This document shows positions 36,296 to 44,909 of a stretch of 64,000 bases of DNA, one piece after another (positions within the stretch are counted from its first letter, which is position 1; the number at the start of each line of letters is the position of its first letter). Origin of the DNA: JACCTU01 sp963798985 (lineage in GTDB: Bacteria; Actinomycetota; Thermoleophilia; Gaiellales; Gaiellaceae). The position numbers were made by a program, and so were the translations under genes. Location: NCBI GenBank assembly GCA_963798985.1, contig CAWCVL010000009.1, forward strand, positions 1 to 64,000. The letters are read 5' to 3'. The notes under the pieces are model-generated. The model did no database searches. It saw only the letters and a list, made by a program, of their open reading frames with translations, and was not told the origin of the DNA.

Positions 36296-37173
36296 CTAGG
36301 CGCGGGCCGCGACGGCGTCGGCGACGAGCTGCGCGACTTCGGTCGGCGTCGTGCCGACACGAACGCCGCAGGCCTCGAGCGCTTCCTTCTTCGCCTGCGC
36401 GGTGCCGGACGAGCCGGAGATGATCGCTCCGGCGTGGCCCATCGTCTTGCCGGGCGGCGCGGTGAAGCCGGCGATGTACGCGAGCACGGGCTTCGACATC
36501 CGGTCGCGGATGAACTCTGCGGCCTTCTCCTCTTCATTGCCGCCGATCTCGCCGACCATGACGACCATCTCGGTCTGCGGGTCGGCCTCGAACTTCTCGA
36601 GGATGTCGATGAACGACGAGCCGGGCACCGGGTCGCCGCCGATCCCGACGATCGACGAGTTGCCGAGACCGAGCTGGGCCAGCTCGTAGCCGATCTGGTA
36701 CGTGAGCGTCCCCGAGCGCGAGACGAGCCCGATCGCGCCCTCCGCGAAGACCTCCGCGGGGATGATCCCGACGTTCGCCTTGCCCGGCGAGAGCACGCCG
36801 GGCAGTTCGGGCCGATCATCGTGATCCCCTTCGGGCGCACGTACGTGTAGACGCGGAGCATCTCGTGCGCCGGGATGTGCTCGGTGATCACGATCACGGT
36901 GCCGATGCCGCTGTCGACCGCCTCGTACACGGCGTCCGCGGCGAAGCGCGCGGGCACGAAGATGAGCGAGGTGTTCGCCTCGGCCTGCTCGACGGCCTCG
37001 GCGACGGTGTCGTAGACCGGGATGCCCTCGACGTCCTGGCCGCCCTTCCCCGGCGTGACGCCGGCGACGACGTTCGTGCCGTAGTTGCGGTTGCGGAGGC
37101 CGTGGAAGCGGCCCTCGCTCCCGGTCAGGCCCTGCACGACGAGCCGCGTGTCCTGGTCGACGACGATCGCCAT
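36296..37173 (-). CDS. sucD: Succinyl-CoA synthetase alpha subunit, one frameshift
   Basis: MAIVVDQDTRLVVQGLTGSE opens the CoA-binding domain. GTNVVAGVTPGKGGQDVEGI and VYTYVRPKGITMIGPNCP follow, an indel near 36800 intervenes, then LSPGKANVGIIPAEVF, GLVSRSGTLTYQIGYELAQL and the phospho-His in GKTMGHAGAIISGSSGTAQA. ATG 37171-37173 overlaps the methyltransferase TAA by one base. It makes ATP or GTP from succinyl-CoA with SucC. Confidence 0.85.
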
Positions 37174-37817
37174 TACGTCTTTCTGCCCTTGAGCAACAGC
37201 GATCGGAACATCACGCGGCCCTCTTCGATGCGGTCGGCAAGCAGTTCGCGCGCGCGCGCAGCGTCGGCCTGGGGAGTCTCGACCCGCGCAAGCCACGCCT
37301 CCACGTCGAGCCAGCGCTCGAACGTCTCGGTCTCCTCGACGTCGAGGCCCGCTTCACCAAAGAACGTCCGCCACTCCTCCTGCGAGTAGCAGCGGACATG
37401 GGTTGGATCGTGGAGGCGTTCCGCCTCCTCGAACTCCTCGCTCGTGAACAGATTGTCCTCGACAACCACGCGGTCGCGCGTGACCCGCGCCATCTCGCTC
37501 ATCGCCGCACGCACGTCGTCGAAGTGATGCGGCGCGATCCGGCACGCGACGACGTCGAAGCTCCCGTCCGCGAACGGGATCTCCTCGGCGCGCGCGACGA
37601 CGGTCGGTTTCATGCCCGGCGCGGGGTCGAGCGAGACGACCTCGCAGCCGGCCTCCCGCAACCGTCGCGCGACGTGTCCGCCGCCGGTCGCGACATCGAG
37701 AGCCTGCACGCCCACGCCGGGCTCGCACCACTCGACCAGCAGGTCGAGGTCGGGGCCCTCGCGATGAACCGCGCTCTCGCGGAACGCCTCGGCGCGCTCG
37801 GACCAGACGTCGGTCAT
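37173..37817 (-). CDS. SAM-dependent methyltransferase inserted between sucC and sucD
   Basis: 214 aa. GVQALDVATGGGHVARRLRE is motif I, SLDPAPGMKPTVVARAEEIP motif II, and DGSFDVVACRIAPHHFDDVR then AAMSEMARVTRDRVVVEDNL motif III/IV, a UbiE/COQ5-like pattern. The start overlaps the sucC stop by 4 nt and the end touches the sucD start, so all three are one operon. A menaquinone-type or small-molecule role is possible, but the genomic link to succinyl-CoA synthetase is unexplained. Confidence 0.8.
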   Translation of the reverse strand: MTDVWSERAEAFRESAVHREGPDLDLLVEWCEPGVGVQALDVATGGGHVARRLREAGCEVVSLDPAPGMKPTVVARAEEIPFADGSFDVVACRIAPHHFDDVRAAMSEMARVTRDRVVVEDNLFTSEEFEEAERLHDPTHVRCYSQEEWRTFFGEAGLDVEETETFERWLDVEAWLARVETPQADAARARELLADRIEEGRVMFRSLLLKGRKT

Positions 37818-38956
37818 GCCGCCAGCTCCACTGCGCGGCGCGCCGCGTCGAGCATCGTCGGCTCGACGTGGAGGTTCGGCGGCGAGGCCTCCTCGAGGAT
37901 CTCCCGGCCTTCCTCCGCGTTCGTCCCGTCGAGCCGCACGACGATCGGGTGCTCGATCGTCATCCGGTCGAGCGCGGCGAGGATGCCGCGCGCGACCTCG
38001 TCGCAGCGCGTGATCCCGCCGAAGACGTTGAAGAAGATCGACTTCACCTGCGGGTCGGCCGTGATCACCTCGAGCGCGTCGACCACGCCCTCGGCGTCGC
38101 CGCCGCCGCCGAGGTCGCAGAAGTTCGCGGGGCGCCCGCCGGCGAGCGCGATCACGTCGAGCGTCGACATGACGAGGCCTGCGCCGTTCCCGAGGATCCC
38201 GACCTCTCCGTCGAGCTTCACGTACGTGACGCCCTTCTCGCGCGCCGCCCGCTCCTCCGGCGGCACCGCTTCGAGGTCGCGCATCTCCGCGATGTCGGGA
38301 TGCCGGAAGAGCGCGGCGTCGTCGACCGTGAACTTCGAGTCGAGCGCCTTGACCTCGCCGTCGGGCGTGACGATCAGCGGGTTGATCTCAGTGAGCATCG
38401 CGTCGGTCGCGACGAATGCCTCGTAGAGCTTCCCGACGATCGCGAGGATCTGCTTCTGCTCGCTCGGGTCCTCGACCCCGGCGCCGTAGACGAGCCGGCG
38501 CGCCTGCCACGGCTGGAAGCCCTCGAACGGGTCGACGTGCAGGCGCACGAGCTTCTCCGGCGTGGACTCTGCGACCTCTTCGATGTCGATTCCGCCTTCC
38601 TTGGTGAACATGAAGAGCGGTTGCTTCGCGCCACGGTCGAACGTCAGCGAGAGGTAGTACTCCTTCGCGATGTCGGACGCGCTCTCGATCCAGAGCTTGC
38701 GCACGACGTGGCCGCGAATGTCGAGCCCGAGGATCTGCTCGGCCTTCTCGCGCGCGTCGTCGGGATTCTCGGCGAGCTTGATCCCGCCGGCCTTGCCGCG
38801 GCCGCCGGTGAGGACCTGCGCCTTCACGACGACCTGGCCGCCGATCTCCTCCGCCGCCGCGCGCGCTTCGTCGGGGGTGGTTGCGAGTCTCCCCTCCGAC
38901 ACGGGGATCCCGAAGCGCTTGAAGAGCTCCTTGCCCTGGTACTCGTAGAGGTCCAC
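37814..38956 (-). CDS. sucC: Succinyl-CoA synthetase beta subunit
   Basis: 380 aa, intact. MDLYEYQGKELFKRFGIPVS starts the ATP-grasp domain. VVVKAQVLTGGRGKAGGIKL and TDAMLTEINPLIVTPDGEVK are the nucleotide-binding and metal motifs, and GNGAGLVMSTLDVIALAGGR, PANFCDLGGGGDAEGVVDAL and FFNVFGGITRCDEVARGILA give the C-terminal ligase domain. It pairs with SucD two genes downstream. Confidence 0.9.
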   Translation of the reverse strand: MDLYEYQGKELFKRFGIPVSEGRLATTPDEARAAAEEIGGQVVVKAQVLTGGRGKAGGIKLAENPDDAREKAEQILGLDIRGHVVRKLWIESASDIAKEYYLSLTFDRGAKQPLFMFTKEGGIDIEEVAESTPEKLVRLHVDPFEGFQPWQARRLVYGAGVEDPSEQKQILAIVGKLYEAFVATDAMLTEINPLIVTPDGEVKALDSKFTVDDAALFRHPDIAEMRDLEAVPPEERAAREKGVTYVKLDGEVGILGNGAGLVMSTLDVIALAGGRPANFCDLGGGGDAEGVVDALEVITADPQVKSIFFNVFGGITRCDEVARGILAALDRMTIEHPIVVRLDGTNAEEGREILEEASPPNLHVEPTMLDAARRAVELAA

Positions 38957-39026
38957 CGGCGGCGGACTCTACCCATGCACACCTTGTAACCTCGTGGCTC
39001 GCCGCCAACCCACGCAGGGAGGATCA

Positions 39027-39191
39027 ATGGACGAGCGCACGACCACGCTCACCGACGACCAGATCCGGACCGACCAGTACAGCAGCGAGGTCGCGGACGA
39101 AGAGCCGGACTCAGACGGCACCGACGCCGAGCCCACCGACGCAGATAGCGACGACACCGACGCAGACGCAGACGGCACGGACGCTTCGTAG
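39027..39191 (+). CDS. Asp-rich acidic small protein
   Basis: 54 aa with an excellent SD (AGGGAGG, 6 nt before ATG 39027). The N-terminus MDERTTTLTDDQIRTDQYSS is followed by an almost purely Asp/Glu/Thr/Ala tail (DSDDTDADADGTDAS). The low-complexity acidic tail suggests a disordered or metal-binding peptide. Its 3' end runs into the cupin gene in another frame, which has no start codon of its own, so a longer fused protein broken by an indel is possible. Confidence 0.5.
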   Translation: MDERTTTLTDDQIRTDQYSSEVADEEPDSDGTDAEPTDADSDDTDADADGTDAS

Positions 39192-39198
39192 CGCACTC

Positions 39199-40338
39199 GC
39201 GCGCTGCGTCGAGCCTGTCGAGGAATCGGCCTTCCTCGCCGAGCACTGGGAGCGCAAGCCGCTCGTCGTCGAGCGCGACGAGCCCGGGCGCTTCGACGAC
39301 CTCCTGACCACGGAGGATGTCGAGGGGCTGCTCGAGTCGGGCGGCCTGCGCTCCCCCGCTTTCCGCCTCGTGCGCGCCGACGAGAAGCTGCGCGCGAGCG
39401 ACTACCTCGTCGACGTGCCCTGGCGACCCGTTTCCTTCAAGGGCGTCGCCGACGTCGCACGTGTCGCCGAGGCCTTCGACTCGGGCGCGACGCTCGTGAT
39501 CCAGGGCCTGCACCACTGGTGGCCCGCGCTCTCGACGTTCTGCCGCTCGCTCGAGGCGTCGCTCGGCCACCCAGCGCAGGCGAACGCGTACTACACGCCG
39601 CGCGCCGCGCAGGGACTACCGGTGCACCACGACACGCACGACGTCTTCTGTTTGCAGATCGCGGGCGAGAAACGCTGGCTCGTGTACGAGCCGGTCTGGG
39701 AGCTGCCGCTGAAGAACCAGCGCTACGACAAGAAGCTCGGCGCCCCCGGTGAGCCCGTCCTGGACGTCACGCTCCAGCCGGGCGACACGCTCTACCTCCC
39801 GCGCGGCTGGCTCCACGAGGCGAAGACGTCCGACTCCGACTCGCTGCACCTCACGATCGGCGCCAACGTCTACTCCTGGCTGGACGCATTCAAGGCGGCA
39901 CTCGACGAGTGCGCCGACGATCCGGACTTTCGCCGCTCGCCGCAGGGCTCGCCCGCCGAGCTCCTCGCGCGACTCGGCGAACGGCTCGGTGACCACGACG
40001 TCCGCCGGCGGATGCGCGCCAAGCTCGTGCGCACGCGTCGTCCCGTGCTCGAGGGCCAGCTGGGGCACCTGCGCGCGCTTCGCGACCTGGACGTGGAGAC
40101 CGAGCTCGAGCGGCGACCGACGGTGCTCGCGGACCTCGAGCTCCGTGGAGACCGGGCGGAGCTCACGTTCGAGGGCCGCACGCTCGAATTCCCGACGCAC
40201 GTCGGCGAGGTCCTGGAGTTCGTGCTGCGCACGGACGAGCCGTTTCGCCCGTCGGACCTGCCGGGCAGCCTGGACGACGACGGCCGGCTGGCGCTCGTCG
40301 CGCGCCTCGTGCGCGAAGGGTTGCTCGTCAGCCGCTGA
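39199..40338 (+). CDS. JmjC-like cupin (ribosomal oxygenase / ROXA family)
   Basis: VEESAFLAEHWERKPLVVER opens the protein. The Fe-binding core is AAQGLPVHHDTHDVFCLQIA (HxD of HDTHD) plus GDTLYLPRGWLHEAKTSDSD (second His), in the order of Cupin_4 2-oxoglutarate oxygenases that hydroxylate ribosomal proteins. A C-terminal winged-helix-like tail ends ALVARLVREGLLVSR. No in-frame ATG, GTG or TTG exists between the preceding ORF and this region, so the N-terminus is uncertain. The stop overlaps the convergent gene. Confidence 0.75.
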   Translation, partial: ARCVEPVEESAFLAEHWERKPLVVERDEPGRFDDLLTTEDVEGLLESGGLRSPAFRLVRADEKLRASDYLVDVPWRPVSFKGVADVARVAEAFDSGATLVIQGLHHWWPALSTFCRSLEASLGHPAQANAYYTPRAAQGLPVHHDTHDVFCLQIAGEKRWLVYEPVWELPLKNQRYDKKLGAPGEPVLDVTLQPGDTLYLPRGWLHEAKTSDSDSLHLTIGANVYSWLDAFKAALDECADDPDFRRSPQGSPAELLARLGERLGDHDVRRRMRAKLVRTRRPVLEGQLGHLRALRDLDVETELERRPTVLADLELRGDRAELTFEGRTLEFPTHVGEVLEFVLRTDEPFRPSDLPGSLDDDGRLALVARLVREGLLVSR

Positions 40339-41185
40339 CCACGTAGCGCCGCGCGCGGTGCAGCTCGCTCGCGGTGCAGGTGAGGTAGTCCTCGGGGCCG
40401 AGCACGAGCGACACCTCGCGTTCGTGCACCCGGCCGTCGCGGTCCTCGAAGGCGATCCGGGAACCTTGCTCCGAGACGAGACGGAGGTCGTCGAGGCGCA
40501 ACAACCCCGTGCGCTCACGGATGTCGCGCTCGACCGCCTGCGCAGCGAACGAGTAGCACGACCGGCCGCGGTAGTGCTCGAGGTCGATCGTCTCGCCGAG
40601 GTGCGCGTCGAGCACGCGGCCCGAGTCCTTGCGCTCGACGCGTCCGTAGAACACGCCGCGCGCGAGACAGAGGAGGTTGCCGGCGAACCGATCGCCGCCG
40701 ATGTGCGTCGTCTGCCAGACGGCCTCCTCTTCGACCTGCTCGGCGAGCGCCTCGAAGAGCGGGCGGCCACGGCGTGCGCAGCAGGGGTCGTGCTTGCCGT
40801 GCGTGCAGACGAGGAAGAGCGGTCGGTCGAGCGGCTCGCCCGCGTGCGCGAGGTCGAGGTCGCGGAGGTCCTCGTACGTCGAGAAGGACGTGCAGCGCAG
40901 GCTCTCCTCTCCCTCGCGCGACGTCGCCGCGTACCCGCGCAGCTCGTCCCGCCCGCGACGATCGGGGCGGCGCACGAACAACAGGCGGGTGCGTGGACGC
41001 GCGCTCACCTGCTCACGGAGGCTGTGCTTCACCTGATCCGAGAGCCCCGAAGCGCGCAGCGCGTCGGGACCCCAGAGCCCGCGGTACTCGACGATCAGCC
41101 AGTGGTCGATCCGGCTCGCAGTGGCAGCGAGTGCCTCGCCGTGCTCCAGCGAGACGTCGCTGCAGAAGGGACGGTGCCTACTCAT
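40328..41185 (-). CDS. Sucrase/ferredoxin-like (Suc_Fer) protein
   Basis: From ATG 41185: MSRHRPFCSDVSLEHGEALA, then GRDELRGYAATSREGEESLR, the Cys-rich core PLFLVCTHGKHDPCCARRGR, the HxxxH-type WQTTHIGGDRFAGNLLCLAR and GVFYGRVERKD. That is the pattern of the 'sucrase ferredoxin-like' family, with thioredoxin-like [2Fe-2S]-binding Cys and His. In the given sequence it is in frame with the upstream biotin carboxylase without a stop; see findings. The function is uncertain, probably redox. Confidence 0.75.
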   Translation of the reverse strand: MSRHRPFCSDVSLEHGEALAATASRIDHWLIVEYRGLWGPDALRASGLSDQVKHSLREQVSARPRTRLLFVRRPDRRGRDELRGYAATSREGEESLRCTSFSTYEDLRDLDLAHAGEPLDRPLFLVCTHGKHDPCCARRGRPLFEALAEQVEEEAVWQTTHIGGDRFAGNLLCLARGVFYGRVERKDSGRVLDAHLGETIDLEHYRGRSCYSFAAQAVERDIRERTGLLRLDDLRLVSEQGSRIAFEDRDGRVHEREVSLVLGPEDYLTCTASELHRARRYVVSG

Positions 41186-42935
41186 CCCGGCGAGCACGCA
41201 GATCACTTGCCCGTTCTGGACCGGCTGGCCCTCGGCGACCGACAGCTCGGTCACGACGCCTGCTCGGTGCGCGGTGATCTCGTTCTCCATCTTCATCGCC
41301 TCGACGATGCAGAGCACGGTGCCCGCGTCGACGGCGTCGCCTTCGGCGACTGCCACCGACAGGACCGTCCCCTGCATCGGGCTCACGACAGCGCCGGAGC
41401 CACCGTGCCCAGACGCGCCCGCGCGCTCGCGACGGCTGCGCGCGAGCTCGAGCCACGGCGGCTCGGACGCGAGCACGCTCACCTCGAAGCGGCGGCCGTC
41501 GACCTCGACCGGCGTGACGCGCTCGACCAGCCGCCCGGTGCCGTCGAGCGACGACGCGTGCTCGACGGTCAGCTCCTCGGCCCGGGCGGCGAGCTGCTCG
41601 GACTCGACGACGCCGTGACACGTCGCGCCTTCGACGAAGCAGGGGTGCTCGAGCAGCGCGCGGTGGAACCCGAGCAGCGTCTTCACCCCGCCGATCTCGA
41701 ACTCCTCGAGCGCCCGCAGCATCCGCCGGCGTGCACGCTCGCGGTCGACATCGCGCACGATCAGCTTCGCGATCATCGGGTCGTAGAGCGGCGAGATCTC
41801 CGAGCCCGCGACGACGCCCGAGTCCACGCGGACGCCGGGCCCGGACGGCTCGCGGTAGCGCGTGATCCTTCCCGGCGCAGGGAGGAAGCCCCTGGAGACG
41901 TCCTCCGCGTTGATCCGGCACTCGATCGCGTGGCCGCGCAGGACGACATCCTCCTGTCGCACCGACAGCGGCTCGCCCGCGGCGATCAGGATCTGCTCAC
42001 GCACGAGGTCGAGGCCGGTCACTTCCTCGGTCACGGTGTGCTCGACCTGGATCCGCGTGTTCATCTCCATGAAGTAGTAGGAGCCGTCCGGCGCGAGCAG
42101 CCCTTCGATCGTCCCGGCGGAGCGGTAGCCGGCGGCACGCGCGGCGTCGACGGCGATCTTCCCGATCCGCTCGCGCAGCTCCTCGTCCACTGCGGGCGAC
42201 GGGGTTTCCTCGATGAGCTTCTGGTGACGTCGCTGGATCGTGCAGTCGCGCTCGCCGAGGTGGATCACGTTCCCGTGCGCGTCCGCGAGGACCTGCACCT
42301 CGACGTGGCGCGGGTCCTCCAGGTAGCGCTCGACGTAGACGGCAGGGTCGGCGAAGTACGACTGCCCCTCGCGACTCGCCGACTCGAACGCGCGCTCCGC
42401 CTCGTTCGGCGCGTGGACGATCTTCATGCCCTTGCCGCCGCCGCCCGCCGCGGCCTTGACGATCAGCGGATAGCCGATCTCCGCTCCGAGCGCCTCGATC
42501 TCGGCTGCGGAGCGGACCGGGTCGGTCGTGCCCGGGATGATCGGCACGCCCGCTTCTCGCATCCTGGTTCGAGCGGCAGTCTTGTGCCCCATCAGCTCGA
42601 TCGCCTCGGGCGGCGGACCGATCCAGACGAGGCCGGCCTGCTCGACCGCTCGGGCGAAGCCGGCGTTTTCAGCGAGGAAGCCGTAGCCCGGATGCACGGC
42701 CTCCGCGCCACTCGTGCGCGCAGCGCTCAACAGCTTCTCGACCGAGAGATAGCTCTCGGCCGCCGTCTCGCCGCCCAGCGGGAACAGCCTGATCGGCGAC
42801 CCGCACGTGGAGGGCTCCGCGGTCCTCGTCCGAGTAGACGGCGACCGACCCGAGCCCGAGCTCGCGCAGGGTCCGGAAGATCCGGATCGCGATTTCGCCG
42901 CGGTTCGCGACGAGGACGTTGGAGAAGCCCGCCAC
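41183..42935 (-). CDS. Acyl-CoA carboxylase alpha subunit (biotin carboxylase + BCCP)
   Basis: MAGFSNVLVANRGEIAIRIF is the biotin carboxylase N-terminus. An indel near 42785 follows, then AVHPGYGFLAENAGFARAVE, the ATP-grasp loop KAAAGGGGKGMKIVHAPNEA, and YFMEMNTRIQVEHTVTEEVT. The C-terminal biotinyl domain has CIVEAMKMENEITAHRAGVV, with the biotin Lys in AMKM. About 580 aa, shorter than full AccA3. It works with the carboxyltransferase at 48.0-49.6 kb. In this sequence the frame continues into the Suc_Fer gene. Confidence 0.85.
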
Positions 42936-42958
42936 CTCGCGGCGTATTCTCCCCGCGG

Positions 42959-43501
42959 ATGAGCCTGCCCGATTACCTGACCGTCGGCCGGGTCCTCTCC
43001 GTCCCCTTCGTTGTCCTCCTCTACGTCTGGAACTTCGAGGACCACGCCATCTGGGCGACCGCGCTCTTCGCGGTCGCGATGGCGACGGACTGGTTCGACG
43101 GGCGGATCGCGCGGAGCCGGGGGCGAACCTCTCCCCTGGGGTCGCTGCTCGACCCGATCGCGGACAAGATCCTCGTCCTCGCCGTGCTGATCGTCCTCGT
43201 CGGCGAGGGGGTGTTCCCCGGCTGGATGGTCGCTGCGATCGTCGCGCGCGAGTTCCTCGTCTCAGGGCTGCGGCAGGCGGCGATCGAGCGAGGAGTCGTC
43301 ATGGAGGCACGCGACCTCGGAAAGCTGAAGACGTGGTCGCAGGCGATCGCGGCCGGCGTCGGCGGTCTCGCCGCTGCAGACGTCTGGAGCGACGACGCCG
43401 CCTGGTGGGCGCTCCTCGTCGCGCTCGTGCTGACGTGGGTCTCGGCCCTGGACTACGCGCGGGTCGCGCCGCGCCTCTTCCGCGGCCGAGCGGCCGCGTA
43501 G
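42959..43501 (+). CDS. pgsA: CDP-diacylglycerol-glycerol-3-phosphate 3-phosphatidyltransferase
   Basis: 180 aa. The CDP-alcohol phosphotransferase signature is complete: DWFDGRIARSRGRTSPLGSL followed by LDPIADK, i.e. D-x2-DG-x2-AR-x8-G-x3-D-x3-D. About four to six membrane helices surround it (VLVLAVLIVLVGEGVFPGWM, WWALLVALVLTWVSALDYAR). It makes phosphatidylglycerophosphate. ATG 42959 lies 23 bp from the divergent biotin carboxylase start. Confidence 0.9.
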   Translation: MSLPDYLTVGRVLSVPFVVLLYVWNFEDHAIWATALFAVAMATDWFDGRIARSRGRTSPLGSLLDPIADKILVLAVLIVLVGEGVFPGWMVAAIVAREFLVSGLRQAAIERGVVMEARDLGKLKTWSQAIAAGVGGLAAADVWSDDAAWWALLVALVLTWVSALDYARVAPRLFRGRAAA

Positions 43502-43632
43502 TCGAGCCCGGCTTTCCGCCAGCGGGAGCGGTAGGCGGATGGAGCAAGTAACACAGTGTTACTTGCCTCGACGGCCCGCTCGATCGCCGCGCGGACGCCG
43601 GAGTCGGGGACCGGGCGAATCTCGAACCTCAT
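43453..43632 (-). CDS. Small carboxylase-epsilon-like protein
   Basis: From ATG 43632: MRFEIRPVPDSGVRAAIERA, then SAYRSRWRKAGLDYAAARPR. The M-R-x-E-I-R-P start and the S-x-W-R-x-A-G-L segment resemble very small proteins that accompany acyl-CoA carboxylases in Actinomycetota (epsilon subunits), but the match is from memory. Between the two parts, ASNTVLLAP is encoded by a near-perfect DNA palindrome (43544-43566). The 3' end overlaps pgsA by 49 bp on the other strand. Confidence 0.4.
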   Translation of the reverse strand: MRFEIRPVPDSGVRAAIERAVEASNTVLLAPSAYRSRWRKAGLDYAAARPRKRRGATRA

Positions 43633-43677
43633 GGGCGAGAGCCTAAAGGCCCGCTCTCCCCCGCCGATGCAACACGA

Positions 43678-44694
43678 ATGCGCCGCCGTCTCCTCCTCGT
43701 CGCCGTCATCGCGCTGGTCCCGGCCGGGGTCGCCTCGGCTGCGAAGCCCGCCTCGTGGGCCGGGGCCGAGATCCGCCTCCTCGGAGAGGATCCCGCAGCC
43801 TTCCGCGCCGACGACACCGTCACCCGTGGGGAGCTCGCCGAGCTCCTTGCCGCGGCGACCGGCACGGCTCCGTCGGCGATCGCCAAGCCAGAGGTGGCGC
43901 TCTCGATCCAGGACCTCGACGCACGGCTCGTCGCCGCGCTGGGGTTGGCCCCTGACGCGAAGGCGTTCGCCGCCGGGGCCAAGGCCGCCGGCCTCGCGCC
44001 GCCGTCGCGCTTCGGCACCGAGGCCGTCGCCCGGCTGCTCGGCCTCCGCAAGAACCACGCAGCGAAGAACGACGTCCTCGAGCGCCTGCCCGCCGAGCCC
44101 GCCTCCCGTGCCGAGGCTGCGTACTCGCTCGCCCAGATCGTCCGCTTCCGCGGCGACGAGGTCGAGCGGCTCCGGCTCGCGTCGATGACCTTCCAGCTGC
44201 CCGCATTGACCGACTGGCAGCGCCGGATCCTCGCCACTGCCTTCAAGCTCGTCGGCTACCCCTACGTCTGGGGCGGCACGAGCGACGCGCGCCAGGTCTA
44301 CGGCGGCAAGTCCGTCCCCGGCGGCTACGACTGCTCGGGTTTCGTCTGGCGGGTCTACAAACTCCAGGCCTACCCATCCTCCGGCACACTCTCGGCGACG
44401 CTCAAGGGCCGCACGACCTATGCGATGAGCGGCGAGGTGCCGAAGGCGAAACGGATCGCAGCTGCCGCCCTCCAGCCCGCGGACGTCATCTTCTTCGGAG
44501 CCAAGGGTCCGCGCTCCAAGCCGGCCGAGGTCGACCACATGGGCATCTACGTCGGGAACGGCTGGTTCGTCCACTCGTCCCGCTACGGAGTCGCACTCGA
44601 ACTGCTCTCCGGGTGGTACGAGAACCGCTTCGCCTGGGCCCGCAGGCCGCTTGCAGAGGCGAAACTCACGCCAGATCTCGCTCAGAAGGGGTAA
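43678..44694 (+). CDS. Secreted NlpC/P60 endopeptidase with SLH-like N-terminal region
   Basis: 338 aa. Signal peptide RRRLLLVAVIALVPAGVASA. The first 170 residues contain SLH-like stretches (DDTVTRGELAELLAAATG, EPASRAEAAYSLAQIVRF), perhaps for wall attachment. The catalytic domain has LVGYPYVWGGTSDARQVYGG, VPGGYDCSGFVWRVYKLQAY (Cys) and AEVDHMGIYVGNGWFVHSSR (His). It is probably a cell-wall hydrolase. Its TAA stop doubles as part of a TAAA element before the cyclic-di-GMP gene. Confidence 0.85.
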   Translation: MRRRLLLVAVIALVPAGVASAAKPASWAGAEIRLLGEDPAAFRADDTVTRGELAELLAAATGTAPSAIAKPEVALSIQDLDARLVAALGLAPDAKAFAAGAKAAGLAPPSRFGTEAVARLLGLRKNHAAKNDVLERLPAEPASRAEAAYSLAQIVRFRGDEVERLRLASMTFQLPALTDWQRRILATAFKLVGYPYVWGGTSDARQVYGGKSVPGGYDCSGFVWRVYKLQAYPSSGTLSATLKGRTTYAMSGEVPKAKRIAAAALQPADVIFFGAKGPRSKPAEVDHMGIYVGNGWFVHSSRYGVALELLSGWYENRFAWARRPLAEAKLTPDLAQKG

Positions 44695-44740
44695 ACGACC
44701 TCCGGTGGGCTAAATCACTCCTTCGGGTGATGCTCAGCCC
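44692..44740 (+). promoter_or_regulatory. Promoter/leader element of the GGDEF-HD-GYP gene
   Basis: TAAA at 44692, then GGGCTAAATC, then a hairpin: GGGCT (44707-44711) with AGCCC (44736-44740) and ATCAC (44714-44718) with GTGAT (44727-44731). The next diguanylate cyclase gene has TAAA at 46710 followed at nearly the same distance by CGGGTGAT (offset 32 here, 30 there). A shared sigma28-like promoter (TAAA-N15) or a shared RNA structure would both fit. Confidence 0.4.
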
Positions 44741-44803
44741 CCTGCGCGACAGGAGAATCCGCATGTCTGCTCGTCCCATCTGAACCTGGGGAGGTTCGAA
44801 ATC

Positions 44804-44899
44804 ATGTTTTCTTGGAAGATCCGTTTCGTAGTGGCTGCGGCCCTTGCGCTTTCAGTGGTCGGTGGCGACTTCGACTGGCTTCGCAGCCTGGGCTGGTAG
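44804..44899 (+). CDS. 31-aa hydrophobic leader peptide
   Basis: GGGGAGG, 8 nt upstream, is a strong SD for ATG 44804. The peptide MFSWKIRFVVAAALALSVVG then GDFDWLRSLGW has one short membrane segment and an aromatic C-terminus. It ends 10 nt before the TTG 44910 start that I prefer for the GGDEF-HD-GYP protein. It could be a translational leader or a small membrane regulator of that enzyme. Confidence 0.5.
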   Translation: MFSWKIRFVVAAALALSVVGGDFDWLRSLGW

Positions 44900-44909
44900 C
44901 GCAGTCGCC

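Noticed and set aside
40328..43045. A true biotin carboxylase-Suc_Fer fusion protein
   Set aside because: A one-base change at the junction restores a stop overlapping an ATG, and single-base indels are common in this sequence. Kept as two genes and reported as a finding.
43544..43566. Palindrome as a pgsA terminator
   Set aside because: It has no T tail, starts 43 bp beyond the pgsA stop, and falls inside a plausible minus-strand reading frame.
44690..44805. A cyclic-di-GMP (GEMM) riboswitch before the GGDEF gene
   Set aside because: The conserved GEMM core and receptor sequence are not recognisable; only a simple hairpin and short ORFs are present.
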